Shown in pieces: positions 1 through 9,325 of a stretch of DNA of 64,000 nt. The DNA comes from an endosymbiont of Lamellibrachia barhami. Lineage in GTDB: Bacteria > Pseudomonadota > Gammaproteobacteria > Chromatiales > Chromatiaceae. The stretch's first letter is position 1. Each line of letters opens with the position of its first letter. The notes beneath the pieces are model-generated. The model worked only from the letters and a program-made list of their open reading frames with translations, made no database searches and had not been told where the DNA came from. A program made the translations under genes and the position numbers. The DNA lies in the NCBI RefSeq assembly GCF_011947365.2, contig NZ_JAAVSH020000001.1:2296199-2360198 (forward strand), in the 5' to 3' direction.

Positions 1-1
1 G

Positions 2-109
2 ATCTGGTTGGATATCGAATCCCTGCCGCTGCCGCTGCGCCCCCTGGCCTATCTCGGCACAGGCTGGAAACTGACAACCGGGTGGACCCAATGGCCTCTA
101 CAACCCTGA
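2..109 (+). CDS. 3' end of an upstream gene, possibly a DUF4390 protein
   Basis: An open frame enters from the left edge and ends at TGA 107-109, giving about 35 C-terminal residues rich in Leu, Pro and Trp. It overlaps the start of ntrY by some 20 bases, which suggests one transcription unit. DUF4390 proteins commonly precede ntrY in gammaproteobacteria and have tryptophan-rich C-termini, so that assignment is an inference from position and composition. Too little is present to be sure of the family. Confidence 0.45.
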   Translation: MWLDIESLPLPLRPLAYLGTGWKLTTGWTQWPLQP

Positions 110-2265
110 AATCCATGCGTATGGGCGGCCTGTCAGTGGTGGTGCTGCTGACGCTGCTGTTGACGTCGCTGCATCTGATGAGCAGCGCGGTACAGAACTC
201 CGCTGAACTGAGTCGCTATTTCGTGCCTCTGCTGGTGGTTTCCATCGCCGGCATGTTCATCCTGCTCGGACTGATCATCTACAACAGTATCCGCCTGATA
301 AGACAGTATGCGCGGCAGCGGCCGGGATCCCGCCTGATCCTGCGCATGGTGGTGTTATTCAGCGCGATCTCGCTGGCGCCTGTCGGGGTGGTCTACTACT
401 ACTCATTCGGTTTTCTCCAGGCGGGTATCGACAGTTGGTTCGATGTGGATATCGACCGTGCGATGGAGGATGCCCGTGAGTTGGGTCAGTCCGCGTTGGG
501 TCTGAATCAGCGGCTGCTGCTCAAATACACCGAGCAGTTGTTGAGCAGCATCGATGATCAGTCGGAGTCGGCCCTCTCCCTGGCGATTGCCGAACTGCTG
601 CAGCAGTCAGGGGCAGTGGAGCTGGCGCTCACCGACCTGGGTGGACAGATCATCGCCTATGCCAATGTGGATCCGACCGTGCTGGCACCGGGTGTCCCGG
701 ACAGTGAGATTCGCCAGCAGTTGCGGGCGGGTAATGATTATGTGGGTTTGGAGCATGGTAAGGACGATCTGATGATTCGGGTAGCGGTGCGGGACCCGTT
801 GAGCCGACCTTTTATCCTGCAGGGACTCTACCCGACGTCCACCCGCATCAGCGGGCTTTCGGAGAAACTGGAGCTGGCCTATAACCGGTACAAGGAGCTG
901 GGGTATCTGCGTCAGTCGCTGAAGTGGAATTTCTCTCTGACCCTATCGCTGGTGCTGCTGTTTGGTGTTTTGTCTGCTATCTGGGCCGCCTTCTTCACCG
1001 CGCGCCGCATGGTGGCGCCTATCGCAAATATTGCGGAGGGTACCCGGGCGGTAGCGGAAGGTGACTACGATCGTCAGCTGCCGGTGCCGCGCCGGGCTGA
1101 CGAGCTGGCCTTTCTGGTCGCCTCGTTCAATGCAATGACCCGGCGCATCGCCCAGGCCAGGGATCAGGCAGATCGCAGTCAGCGCGAGGTGGAAGGGCAG
1201 CGTGCCTACCTGGAAACAGTGCTCGGCAGCCTCTCCTCCGGTGTGCTGACCTTTGATGCCACGCGTAATCTACAGACTGCCAACCCAGCTGCGGGAAAGA
1301 TCCTGGGGAGCGATCTTGGTAGCTTGATTGGGGCGCAGTTGCAGGAGTTGGCGCTGGGATCCCCTGTGTTGCGCCAGTTTGTGGAGATCCTGCAGACACC
1401 GCTATTGAATCCGAACGAAGAGTGGAAGGGTGAGGTGACGCTCTTCGGCGGTGAAGGGAGAAAGGTTTTGATCTGCAGGAGCACACCCTTTGCGCAACCC
1501 AATGGGCGCAACGGGCATATCATCCTGTTTGATGATGTTACCGCCCTGATCCGCGCCCAGCGGGATGCGGCCTGGGGTGAAGTGGCGCGTCGCCTTGCCC
1601 ATGAGATCAAGAACCCGTTGACGCCGATCCAGCTCTCGGCGGAACGCCTGCGGCACAAATATCTTCACACCATGCCGGAGCAGGATGCCAGGGTACTGGA
1701 TCGTGCAACCCACACCATCGTGCAGCAGGTGGAGGCGATGAAGGAGATGGTCAATGATTTTTCTGAATATGCGCGCCCCCCCCAGATGCAGGCCAAACCT
1801 TTGCAGGCCGACAGTCTGATCAGCGAGGTGGTGGATCTCTACAGGGGGGTCGATAAGGAGATCTGTCTTGATGTTTCTCTGCAGGCTGGCACCAGTCAGA
1901 TTGAAGCGGATTCCCTGCGGCTGCGCCAGGTGGTGCATAATCTAGTGAAAAATGCTCAAGAGGCGGTTGCCGCCCAGGATAATGGCTGCGTTTCGGTTTC
2001 CACTCAGATCATTGAGCGGGCAGACCATGCCTTCTTTGAGATGCGGGTGCAGGATAACGGTCCCGGTTTCAGTGAAGAGATGCTGCAACATCTGTTTGAA
2101 CCCTATGTAACCTCAAAACCAAAGGGTACCGGTTTGGGGCTGGCGATTGTAAAGAAGATTGTGGAGGAGCATGGCGGTATCATCTGGGCCGAGAACTGTT
2201 CAGACGGTGCCTGTTTGACCCTACAGCTGCCAGTGCTATGTGGTACGGAGGAAGAAAAACAATGA
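91..2265 (+). CDS. ntrY: Nitrogen-regulation sensor histidine kinase NtrY
   Basis: Membrane-bound sensor kinase of the NtrY/NtrX two-component system, linked in proteobacteria to nitrogen metabolism and redox or envelope responses. Two N-terminal membrane segments (residues about 12-70) and a third at about 85-108 precede a periplasmic or linker region. A fourth lies at about 280-303, followed by HAMP, a PAS-like region (about 370-480) and a kinase core. The phosphoacceptor lies in the segment RLAHEIKNPLTP near residue 504. The ATPase domain shows NLVKNAQEA, DNGPGF and GTGLGLAIV. ATG 91 is chosen; an in-frame GTG at 82 would add three residues. Its TGA overlaps the ntrX ATG by four bases, which argues for translational coupling. 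Confidence 0.93.
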   Translation: MASTTLKSMRMGGLSVVVLLTLLLTSLHLMSSAVQNSAELSRYFVPLLVVSIAGMFILLGLIIYNSIRLIRQYARQRPGSRLILRMVVLFSAISLAPVGVVYYYSFGFLQAGIDSWFDVDIDRAMEDARELGQSALGLNQRLLLKYTEQLLSSIDDQSESALSLAIAELLQQSGAVELALTDLGGQIIAYANVDPTVLAPGVPDSEIRQQLRAGNDYVGLEHGKDDLMIRVAVRDPLSRPFILQGLYPTSTRISGLSEKLELAYNRYKELGYLRQSLKWNFSLTLSLVLLFGVLSAIWAAFFTARRMVAPIANIAEGTRAVAEGDYDRQLPVPRRADELAFLVASFNAMTRRIAQARDQADRSQREVEGQRAYLETVLGSLSSGVLTFDATRNLQTANPAAGKILGSDLGSLIGAQLQELALGSPVLRQFVEILQTPLLNPNEEWKGEVTLFGGEGRKVLICRSTPFAQPNGRNGHIILFDDVTALIRAQRDAAWGEVARRLAHEIKNPLTPIQLSAERLRHKYLHTMPEQDARVLDRATHTIVQQVEAMKEMVNDFSEYARPPQMQAKPLQADSLISEVVDLYRGVDKEICLDVSLQAGTSQIEADSLRLRQVVHNLVKNAQEAVAAQDNGCVSVSTQIIERADHAFFEMRVQDNGPGFSEEMLQHLFEPYVTSKPKGTGLGLAIVKKIVEEHGGIIWAENCSDGACLTLQLPVLCGTEEEKQ

Positions 2266-3629
2266 GTACATCCCATATCCTGGTGGTGGATGATGAGCCG
2301 GATATCCGCAATCTCGTCAAAGAGATCCTGGAGGATGAAGGCTACGAAGTGGTGGTCGCAGAGAACGGTGCAACCGCCCGTCAGGCTCTGCGGGATCGTC
2401 GCCCAGACCTTGTGCTGCTCGACATCTGGATGCCTGACGTGGACGGCATCACCCTGCTGAAAGAGTGGGGTGAGGACGAGGGCCTGCCCTGTCCGATAAT
2501 CATGATGTCGGGGCACGGCACGGTGGAGACCGCAGTGGAGGCAACCCGTCTTGGGGCCTACGATTTTCTTGAGAAACCCCTCTCCCTTGCCAAGCTGCTG
2601 TTAACGGTGGAGCGTTCCCTCGAGGCCGAGCAGTTGAAGCAGGAGAATGTGGGACTGCGTCGCCACTCCATGCCGATACATGAGCCGACCGGCAAGAGCC
2701 CAATGATGCAGCGTCTGAAGGAACAGGTGAAGCGGATCGCCCAGCACGACACCTGGGTGCTGATCACCGGTGAACCCGGCAGCGGCCGGGAGACGCTGGC
2801 CCGGTATCTCCATATGCAGAGCGTGCGCCGGGATCGCCCATTTGTCGATGTGGCGGTGAGTTCCATCGCCAGCGAAAATTCTGCCCGGGAGTTGTTCGGC
2901 AGCGAAGAGGGGGGGCGTATCCACTATGGCCGTCTGGAACAGGCCGCGGGTGGCACGCTGTTTCTGGACGAGGTGGCGGATATGGATCTGGAGGCGCAGT
3001 CTCAGCTGCTGGGCGCGCTGGATACCGGCGCCTTTCTGCGGGTGGGTGGTACTGATCCTGTGAGCATCGACGTGCGCATCATCGCCGCAACCCATAAAAA
3101 CCTCGAAGAGTCGGTACAGAGTGGCGATTTTCGGGAAGACCTGTTCTATCATCTGAACGTAGTCCCACTGCGTGTGCCCCCCCTGCGGGAGCACCCGGAG
3201 GATGTGCCTGACTTGCTTAACTTCTACGTCGATCATTTCGTCGCACATGAAAAGCTACCCTACCGGCGTTTCAATGTGGGGGCACAGAATTTTCTGCGCA
3301 ACCACCCCTGGTACGGCAATGTACGAGAGCTTAAAAATCTGGTGCAGCGACTGTTGATTCTCGGAGCGGGAGACGAGGTTTCCCAGGATGAAGTCGAGGC
3401 GGCGCTGGGTGCGCCGGAGCTCAGAAGCGGAGATGGTGGGGGGGGTGTGGTCTCCTTCGATTTGCCGTTGAGGCAGGCCAGGGAGCAGTTTGAAAAGGCC
3501 TATCTTGAATACCAGCTGCACAAGCACGAAGGCAATATTTCACGCATGGCAAAAGACGTGGGGATGGAGCGCACCCATCTCTATCGTAAGTTGCGTTCGC
3601 TGGAAATCGAGATAAAGGATCGGCGCTAG
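2262..3629 (+). CDS. ntrX: Response regulator NtrX
   Basis: Partner of NtrY. An N-terminal receiver (residues about 5-120, Asp in LLDIWMPDVDG) is followed by an AAA+ sigma54-activator-type domain and a C-terminal helix-turn-helix of the Fis type (MAKDVGMERTHLYRKL). Walker A is GEPGSGRE, with Arg replacing the usual Lys; Walker B is TLFLDEVAD. The loop that normally carries GAFTGA reads ELFGSEEGGRIHYGRLEQA, so the sigma54-contact motif is absent. This is seen in other NtrX proteins and suggests it may not act as a classical sigma54 activator. The start is ATG 2262 with GGAGGA at about 2248; an earlier in-frame ATG at 2238 would overlap ntrY by 28 bases. Confidence 0.93.
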   Translation: MSTSHILVVDDEPDIRNLVKEILEDEGYEVVVAENGATARQALRDRRPDLVLLDIWMPDVDGITLLKEWGEDEGLPCPIIMMSGHGTVETAVEATRLGAYDFLEKPLSLAKLLLTVERSLEAEQLKQENVGLRRHSMPIHEPTGKSPMMQRLKEQVKRIAQHDTWVLITGEPGSGRETLARYLHMQSVRRDRPFVDVAVSSIASENSARELFGSEEGGRIHYGRLEQAAGGTLFLDEVADMDLEAQSQLLGALDTGAFLRVGGTDPVSIDVRIIAATHKNLEESVQSGDFREDLFYHLNVVPLRVPPLREHPEDVPDLLNFYVDHFVAHEKLPYRRFNVGAQNFLRNHPWYGNVRELKNLVQRLLILGAGDEVSQDEVEAALGAPELRSGDGGGGVVSFDLPLRQAREQFEKAYLEYQLHKHEGNISRMAKDVGMERTHLYRKLRSLEIEIKDRR

Positions 3630-3659
3630 TGCAGAGTCAGTCTTGAAGTCCGCAACTTA

Positions 3660-3729
3660 CCACGAAGACCACGAAAAACACGAAGATAAGAAATTGATTC
3701 AAAATAAGTTTCTTTGCGTTTTTGTGGTG
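3660..3729. repeat. CACGAA-rich inverted repeat between ntrX and trkA
   Basis: The left arm (3660-3685) carries three irregular CACGAA units. The right arm (3712-3729) reads CTTTGCGTTTTTGTGGTG, an imperfect reverse complement of the left arm. The element fills most of the 143-base gap between ntrX and trkA. Repeats built on CACGAAG units are frequent in intergenic DNA of many bacteria; their function is not known. Confidence 0.6.
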
Positions 3730-3772
3730 AAAACGGTGTTTCTGAACGGGCAATAGTGTAGGGATAAAAAGA

Positions 3773-5146
3773 ATGAAAATTATCATCCTTGGCGCCGGGC
3801 AGGTGGGGCGCTCGGTCGCCAATGCCCTGGTGCATGAGGACAACGACATTACGGTGGTGGACCAGAAAAACGACCTGCTGCTGGAACTGCAGGATCGGCT
3901 TGATCTTGGAATTGTGCAGGGGCATGCCGGGCATCCGGATGTGTTGCGTCGCGCCGGGGCTGAAGATGCCGATATGATCCTGGCGGTGACCAACAGTGAT
4001 GAGACGAATATGGTTGCCTGTCAGGTTGCCTACACCCTGTTCCACACCCCCATGAAGATTGCCAGGGTCCGGGCGCAGGGTTATCTCGACTATCCCGGGA
4101 TCTTTGCCCCAGAGGTCTTCCCTGTTGATGTGCTGATCAGTCCGGAGCAGTTGGTCACAGAATATATTCTGCGCTTGGTGGAGTACCCCGGCGCCCTGCA
4201 GGTGCTCGATTTCGCGAGGGGACGTGTTCGCCTGGTGGCGGTCAAGGCTTACTATGACGGCCCTTTGGTCGGGCATAAGCTCCGCACACTCTATGACCAT
4301 ATCCCGAACACTGATGTCCGCGTGGCGGCGATCTACCGGGAGGGTGAGGTCATCCAGCCGTTAGGTGATACGGTGATTGAAGTGGATGACGAGGTTTTTT
4401 TCATCGCAGCCACGGAGGATATTCGTGCGGTGATGAGTGAGTTGCGCAAGCAGGAGAAGCGATACAAACGGCTGATCTTCGCCGGAGCCGGAAATATCGG
4501 CAGGCGGCTGGCGCAGGCTCTGGAGTCGAAATACCGGGTAAAACTCATCGAATCCAACCAGGATCGGGCGCGGGAGATCGCTGAGCGTCTCGACAAGACA
4601 ATCGTGTTGCACGGCGATGCGGCGGACGAGGATCTGCTGCTGGAGGAGAACATTGAGAATACTGATGTTTTCTGCGCCGTCACCAACGACGATGAGGCCA
4701 ATATCCTTTCGGCGATGCTGGCCAAGCGGCTCGGCGCTGGCAAGGCGATGGCGCTGATCAATCGGGCAGCCTATGTGGAACTGGTGCAGAGTGGTCCCAT
4801 CGATATCGCCATCTCACCGGAACTGGCCACAATCGGCAGTCTCCTGACCCATGTGCGGCGGGGTGATGTCGTGGTAGTACACTCCCTGCGGAGGGGCGCG
4901 GCCGAGGCTATAGAGGCGGTGGCGCACGGTGATCGGGGTTCCTCCAAGGTAGTGGGACGCTCCATTGATGAGATCAAATTGCCCAAAGGGGCCAGCATCG
5001 GCGCAGTGGTGCGGGGCGAAGAAGTGCTGATCGCTCACCACGATACCACCATCGAGAGCGGTGACCACGTGATCCTCTTTCTGGTTGATAAACGGCAAAT
5101 TAGGGATGTAGAGAAGTTGTTCCAGGTTGGGGTTACGTTTCTTTAA
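3773..5146 (+). CDS. trkA: Trk potassium uptake regulatory protein TrkA
   Basis: Cytoplasmic NAD(H)-binding subunit that gates the TrkH potassium channel. The 457 residues form two tandem RCK units. Each begins with a Rossmann glycine motif ([12 protein letters not shown] near residue 5 and [12 protein letters not shown] near residue 235) and ends with a TrkA-C subdomain. The length is that of standard TrkA. The start is supported by a purine-rich GGGATAAAAAG just upstream. trkH follows 127 bases downstream, and the gap is occupied by a repeat element that begins at the trkA stop codon. Confidence 0.96.
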   Translation: MKIIILGAGQVGRSVANALVHEDNDITVVDQKNDLLLELQDRLDLGIVQGHAGHPDVLRRAGAEDADMILAVTNSDETNMVACQVAYTLFHTPMKIARVRAQGYLDYPGIFAPEVFPVDVLISPEQLVTEYILRLVEYPGALQVLDFARGRVRLVAVKAYYDGPLVGHKLRTLYDHIPNTDVRVAAIYREGEVIQPLGDTVIEVDDEVFFIAATEDIRAVMSELRKQEKRYKRLIFAGAGNIGRRLAQALESKYRVKLIESNQDRAREIAERLDKTIVLHGDAADEDLLLEENIENTDVFCAVTNDDEANILSAMLAKRLGAGKAMALINRAAYVELVQSGPIDIAISPELATIGSLLTHVRRGDVVVVHSLRRGAAEAIEAVAHGDRGSSKVVGRSIDEIKLPKGASIGAVVRGEEVLIAHHDTTIESGDHVILFLVDKRQIRDVEKLFQVGVTFL

Positions 5147-5273
5147 GGCAAAAGGCTAAAGGTGAAAGGATAGAGAAAATGGTTTCATTATTACTCGATG
5201 ACAGGCGTCCAGTTCTGGGCTGTGTTCAAGGCTGTGAGCCTTTAGCCTTTAGCCTTTAGCCTTTCCCTTTTTT
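5144..5273 (+). repeat. CCTTTAG-heptad element bridging trkA stop and trkH start
   Basis: Directly after the trkA stop lies AGGCAAAAGGCTAAAGG. Just before the trkH ATG lie three GCCTTTA units plus GCCTTT (5238-5264). The two ends can pair over at least 12 bases (AAAGGCTAAAGG with CCTTTAGCCTTT). The right arm replaces any Shine-Dalgarno sequence: the 30 bases before ATG 5274 are almost all pyrimidine. The same arrangement occurs between cbbQ and cbbO. Confidence 0.7.
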
Positions 5274-6725
5274 ATGCACTTCTCCGTCGTCCAACGCATT
5301 CTCGGTGTCCTGCTCATGCTCTTTAGCCTGACCATGCTGCCACCGATGCTGGTGTCGCTCTGGTTTGGAGATGGGGAGCTGATTGGTTTCACCGATGGCT
5401 TTATCCTGACCTTGGGGCTGGGTTTGGCAATTTGGGCGCCGGTGCGCAGTCGGCATCAGGAGTTGCGGGTCAGGGACGGCTTCCTGGTGGTGGTGATGTT
5501 CTGGACTGTATTGGGTTTGACCGGTGCATTGCCGTTTATGCTCTCAGAAAGTGCGGACATGACAATAACCGATGCGATATTTGAGTCGGTCTCCGGGCTT
5601 ACCACTACTGGGGCAACAGTGATCATCGGGATCGATTATCTGCCTCCGTCAATCCTCTATTACCGGCAGCAACTGCAGTGGCTTGGTGGCATGGGTATCA
5701 TCGTCCTGGCGGTGGCAGTGTTGCCGATGCTGGGTATTGGTGGCATGCAGCTCTACCGTGCGGAGACGCCGGGACCGATGAAGGATAGTAAGCTGACGCC
5801 ACGCATCACCGAGACGGCAAAGGCGCTCTGGTATATCTATCTTGGACTCACTGTCAGTTGCGCCCTGGCCTATTGGGTGGCGGGCATGACGCCCTTTGAC
5901 GCGCTGGGACATGCTTTTTCGACAGTGGCGATTGGCGGTTTTTCAACCCATGACGCAAGCATAGGGTATTTTGACAGTACCCTGATAGAGATGATTGCAG
6001 TCGTCTTCATGGTGCTCTCCGGGGTAAATTTTGCCCTCCATTTTCTCGTCGTCCGGCGCAGGTCGCTGGGTATCTATCTGGGGGATTCCGAATTTCGACT
6101 CTATATCGCAACGCTTGGAGTGGTCACCCTGATGGTGGTAGTCGCACTCTATGGCATGGGCATCTACTCCGATTGGAGTGAAGCGTTTACCCAGGGGCTG
6201 TTTCAGGCGGTCTCCATCGGCACAACCACCGGATTTACCACAACTGACTACTCTCTTTGGCCCGGCGTGATTTCGATTCTGCTGCTCTTTACCAGCTTTA
6301 TTGGTGGCTGTGCCGGTTCCACTGGCGGGGGTATCAAGGTGATTCGCTTTCTGCTGCTGATCAAGCAGGGGATGCGAGAGATCAATCGCCTGATCCACCC
6401 CAGTGCCCAGATTCCCATCCGGGTCGGAGACAAGACCATTCCCAGGCGGGTCGTTGAGGCGGTGTGGGGCTTTTTCGCCCTCTATGTGGCCAGTTTTACC
6501 GTTATGTACATGGCATTGGCATTCACCGGGTTGGACCTGATGACCGCCTTCTCTGCAGTGGGTGCGAGTATCAATAACCTGGGGCCGGGACTTGCCGGTG
6601 TCGGCGCCAACTATGCGGGTCTAAATGACACGGCGAAACTGATCCTCTGCTTCGCGATGCTTCTTGGGCGGCTGGAGATTTTTACTTTGCTGGTGCTGCT
6701 GACCCCTGCCTTCTGGCGCAAATAG
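5274..6725 (+). CDS. trkH: Trk potassium uptake protein TrkH
   Basis: Inner-membrane K+-translocating subunit that works with TrkA. The 483 residues contain about ten hydrophobic segments and the repeated pore/selectivity-filter loops of the TrkH/KtrB superfamily (for example SVSGLTTTGATV, SIGTTTGFTT, GGCAGSTGGG, SAVGASINNLGPG). The N-terminus MHFSVVQRILG is typical of TrkH and fixes the start at ATG 5274. No ribosome-binding site is visible, because a CCTTTAG heptad repeat ends ten bases upstream. Translation may depend on coupling to trkA or on RNA structure; that is inference. Confidence 0.95.
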   Translation: MHFSVVQRILGVLLMLFSLTMLPPMLVSLWFGDGELIGFTDGFILTLGLGLAIWAPVRSRHQELRVRDGFLVVVMFWTVLGLTGALPFMLSESADMTITDAIFESVSGLTTTGATVIIGIDYLPPSILYYRQQLQWLGGMGIIVLAVAVLPMLGIGGMQLYRAETPGPMKDSKLTPRITETAKALWYIYLGLTVSCALAYWVAGMTPFDALGHAFSTVAIGGFSTHDASIGYFDSTLIEMIAVVFMVLSGVNFALHFLVVRRRSLGIYLGDSEFRLYIATLGVVTLMVVVALYGMGIYSDWSEAFTQGLFQAVSIGTTTGFTTTDYSLWPGVISILLLFTSFIGGCAGSTGGGIKVIRFLLLIKQGMREINRLIHPSAQIPIRVGDKTIPRRVVEAVWGFFALYVASFTVMYMALAFTGLDLMTAFSAVGASINNLGPGLAGVGANYAGLNDTAKLILCFAMLLGRLEIFTLLVLLTPAFWRK

Positions 6726-6935
6726 CGTGGGTCAAAACCATTTTAGGAGTTTTGGTTCTTGTTCTGCGATCCAGGATGTCGGTGGGATTTATTTCCAGTA
6801 AAAATAAATGGTTGAGGTTTTTGCGAGCCGATGAAGACTATTTTTCATCAGTTTTGAACTATCTTTGACGATACCGGTCTTATTTTACAAGTCGCGACGA
6901 CTGATAGGGCTGCTTCCCTCCCTTGGCGGCCCGCC

Positions 6936-7010
6936 CTTCCCGGTGACCCCATCCGGGAAGATCGACCCCGGACGCCTTTCCCCTTTAGGTGCTCGGGGTC
7001 TTCTTTTTTG
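6936..7010 (+). terminator. Two-hairpin element ending in a rho-independent terminator after trkH
   Basis: A perfect 8-base stem (CTTCCCGG 6936-6943 with CCGGGAAG 6953-6960, loop TGACCCCAT) is followed at once by a second stem. That stem pairs GACCCCG 6964-6970 with CGGGGTC 6994-7000, extends inward through CGCC/GGTG, and is followed by TTCTTTTTT. It would terminate plus-strand transcription. It lies 210 bases past the trkH stop, so it could instead be the 3' part of a small RNA with C-rich loops. Confidence 0.7.
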
Positions 7011-7044
7011 CCCTGTTTATTTCCTGTCGCGAACTTCTTTGGGC

Positions 7045-7662
7045 TTATTGCGCTTCGTCCTGGTTCTGGTCTAGGTCAAACCAAATGTCGAGCAGGTGAT
7101 GCACTTCGGCAATACCCTGGCGTTTTGGGGATGAAAAAAGCTGCAGCGTAATCTCAGGGTACGCCTTCAGCGTTTCTCTGACCTGCAAGAGTGTGCTGTT
7201 GGCTGCTCCCCGTTTCAGCTTGTCCGCTTTTGTCAGCAGGATGTGAGTGGGGAGGCCCTGGTGGGTGTTCCATTCCAGCATCTGCCGGTCAAAATCCTTT
7301 AACGGGTGGCGAACATCCATTAATAATATCAGTCCGCGCAGAGACTGCCGCTGAGCCAGGTAGTCTGCGAGTGCTCCCTGCCACTGGCGTTTTACCGCCT
7401 CCGCCACTTTAGCGTAGCCATATCCCGGCAGGTCGACCAGACGCCTGTTTTCATCCAGAGAAAAGAAATTCAGCAGCTGGGTCCGCCCTGGGGTTTTGCT
7501 GGTGCGCGCCAGGCTTTTTTGCTGACATAGAGCATTGAGGGCGCTGGACTTTCCGGCATTTGAGCGGCCGGCAAATGCCACTTCGATGCCTGTGTCGGCG
7601 GGACTTTGAGAGAGCTTGGCCGCGCTGGTGAGGAACTGTGCGCGGTGGTAAAAGGGGTTCAT
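7045..7662 (-). CDS. engB: Ribosome biogenesis GTPase EngB (YsxC/YihA family)
   Basis: Small GTPase required for assembly of the large ribosomal subunit. The motifs are complete: G1 GRSNAGKS near residue 33, G2 region TPGRTQ, G3 DLPGYG and G4 TKAD. The preferred start is ATG 7662 ([11 protein letters not shown]), the normal N-terminus of the family. An in-frame start eight codons earlier would overlap the hemerythrin gene upstream. The product is 205 residues, the usual length. Confidence 0.94.
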   Translation of the reverse strand: MNPFYHRAQFLTSAAKLSQSPADTGIEVAFAGRSNAGKSSALNALCQQKSLARTSKTPGRTQLLNFFSLDENRRLVDLPGYGYAKVAEAVKRQWQGALADYLAQRQSLRGLILLMDVRHPLKDFDRQMLEWNTHQGLPTHILLTKADKLKRGAANSTLLQVRETLKAYPEITLQLFSSPKRQGIAEVHHLLDIWFDLDQNQDEAQ

Positions 7663-7673
7663 ATTAAGGTAGA

Positions 7674-8129
7674 TCAACTGCCCCAAAGGCGCCGGATCCA
7701 GGATTTTTTGCTCAGTTTCGGGCTGGCGCCTGCGGCAAGAAAGAAGCCGGTGTACCGCATGTCCTCCTCCATAATGTGCTTGGTGAGCCAGGTCTTGAGA
7801 AAATGCAGCAACTCGAAGCCGATGGCGGTTTTGCCCGACTCGACCTTCTCTATGAGCTCGACGACGTGACTAAGCAACTCGTCATGGATCTCTTTGTGCT
7901 CATCATAGCCGGGGTAGTTGAGAATACGCATCAGGCTCTCTTCCACGGCAAAATGGATACGGGTGTAGTCCGCGAGTTCTGCGAGAATGACTTTGACGAC
8001 ATCGCTGCCATGGCGCTCGTGGATTGCCTGATGCATGCGGTTTATCAGATTCACCAGAATTTTGTGCTGTTCGTCGATCTCCTCAATTCCAACGCTTAGC
8101 GAATCTGACCACTCTACAAAGGCACCCAT
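7674..8129 (-). CDS. Bacteriohemerythrin
   Basis: Non-heme di-iron O2-binding protein, probably an oxygen carrier or sensor in the cytoplasm. The ligand pattern is visible: His in DEQHKIL, His and Glu in HFAVEESL, two His in YDEHKEIH, and His/Glu-Asp in [10 protein letters not shown]. The core ends near residue 125 and is followed by a basic, hydrophobic tail. It ends 12 bases before the engB start on the same strand. A single-domain hemerythrin fits a microaerophilic or symbiotic sulfur oxidiser, but physiology cannot be read from sequence. Confidence 0.93.
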   Translation of the reverse strand: MGAFVEWSDSLSVGIEEIDEQHKILVNLINRMHQAIHERHGSDVVKVILAELADYTRIHFAVEESLMRILNYPGYDEHKEIHDELLSHVVELIEKVESGKTAIGFELLHFLKTWLTKHIMEEDMRYTGFFLAAGASPKLSKKSWIRRLWGS

Positions 8130-8235
8130 GGCGTATCTCCTCGGGTTGGCATATCGTTCAAAAGATGCATGTTAAGAAATATGAAGAACACTCATGCTAT
8201 TTTACATTATTTTGCATTTGTTAATATGATCGTAG

Positions 8236-8730
8236 TTACTCAGAACGCTTCCAGTGCCCCGATTTGCCGCCGGCTTTTTCCAATAGCCGCACCTGATTGA
8301 TGGTCATGCCGCGATCGACAGCCTTACACATATCATAGATGGTCAATAGCGCCACCTGGGTTGCACAGAGCGCTTCCATCTCGACGCCGGTCTGACCACG
8401 GGTCTCCACCCTGCTTTGGCAGTAGACACTGTTGCTGTCTGGCTCAGGGATAAGATCGATATTGACCTTGGTCAGTGCCAGTGGGTGGCATAGGGGCACC
8501 AGATCTGCGGTCTTTTTGGCGGCCATGATGCCGGCTACCCTGGCGATACCGAGCACATCGCCCTTTTTATGCCCTCCCTGCATGATCAGTCGGAGGGTGT
8601 CAGGCTCCATTTGGATGCGTCCTTCAGTGACGGCTACGCGGTGGGTAACGGTTTTATCACCCACATCGACCATATGAGCCTCGCCGATAGCGTTGAAGTG
8701 GGTGAGTTCAGACATCTGTTTGTTACTCAT
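8236..8730 (-). CDS. moaC: Cyclic pyranopterin monophosphate synthase MoaC
   Basis: Second step of molybdenum cofactor biosynthesis, converting the MoaA product into cyclic pyranopterin monophosphate. Family signatures are clear: [16 protein letters not shown] near the N-terminus, LIPLCHPL-type segment ([15 protein letters not shown]) carrying an active-site His, and [22 protein letters not shown]. At 164 residues it is normal length. The ATG at 8730 overlaps the stop of the phosphodiesterase gene (ATGAGTAA), implying co-translation; an internal ATG at 8715 is possible. No other moa gene is in the window. Confidence 0.95.
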   Translation of the reverse strand: MSNKQMSELTHFNAIGEAHMVDVGDKTVTHRVAVTEGRIQMEPDTLRLIMQGGHKKGDVLGIARVAGIMAAKKTADLVPLCHPLALTKVNIDLIPEPDSNSVYCQSRVETRGQTGVEMEALCATQVALLTIYDMCKAVDRGMTINQVRLLEKAGGKSGHWKRSE

Positions 8731-9262
8731 CGTCCTCGTGTTCTATCTTCTTCGAGATCTCGCGGACCTCAAACTGCATGCTTTCAAGATCGGCCATGAC
8801 GTAGGTGGCTGCGGATTTTCCGACGCCACCAATAGTGCCGGGATTGACCAGCGGGGTCTTGCCGCCCTTGATGTTGGGCAGGTCTTCAAATTTGACTTTG
8901 TGACTGTGGCCACAGCAGACCAGATCCCAGTTGCCGGTTGCGGCGATCGCACGCGCATAATGGGGGTAGTGCACCAGAAAGATGCGTTTTCCCGCCAGTT
9001 TCACCCCGGCATCCATACCATGATATTCAATCACGCTGTCTTCATGACTGGTGAGACGCCCCAAGGTATAGAGGTCGCCGGTATTGTTGCCATGAATGAC
9101 GTGTACGGGTAAACGGTGTTTATTCAGGCATTTCAGTGTGCTGGGCGCGACAACATCGCCACAATGCAGGACTGCTTCGGCACCCAGCGACTTGGCCTCG
9201 GCTACCGCAGCGTCGAGCAGGGGGATATGGTCATGGCTGTCGGATAAAATGCAGATCTTCAT
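8723..9262 (-). CDS. YfcE/MJ0936-type metallophosphoesterase
   Basis: Calcineurin-like phosphodiesterase of 179 residues. The metal-binding motifs appear in order: SDSHDH near residue 7, HCGDVV near 34, HGNNTGD near 58 and CGHSHKV near 117. Family members hydrolyse simple phosphodiesters in vitro, and the natural substrate is usually unknown. The gene is translationally coupled to moaC downstream, but no functional link is known. Confidence 0.88.
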   Translation of the reverse strand: MKICILSDSHDHIPLLDAAVAEAKSLGAEAVLHCGDVVAPSTLKCLNKHRLPVHVIHGNNTGDLYTLGRLTSHEDSVIEYHGMDAGVKLAGKRIFLVHYPHYARAIAATGNWDLVCCGHSHKVKFEDLPNIKGGKTPLVNPGTIGGVGKSAATYVMADLESMQFEVREISKKIEHEDDE

Positions 9263-9325
9263 GGATTTTGGTTGCTTTGGGGAGGGGCAGGCTATTATAG
9301 CCCGTTCACGCCTCCAGTCGTCCCG

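Noticed and set aside
5238-5264. Tandem CCTTTAG units considered as a CRISPR or satellite array
   Set aside because: Seven-base units without spacers, only three to four copies; not a CRISPR.
6865-7074. 69-codon open frame downstream of trkH
   Set aside because: It spans both hairpins and the terminator and reads into engB on the other strand; Pro/Leu-rich sequence is explained by the stem-loops.
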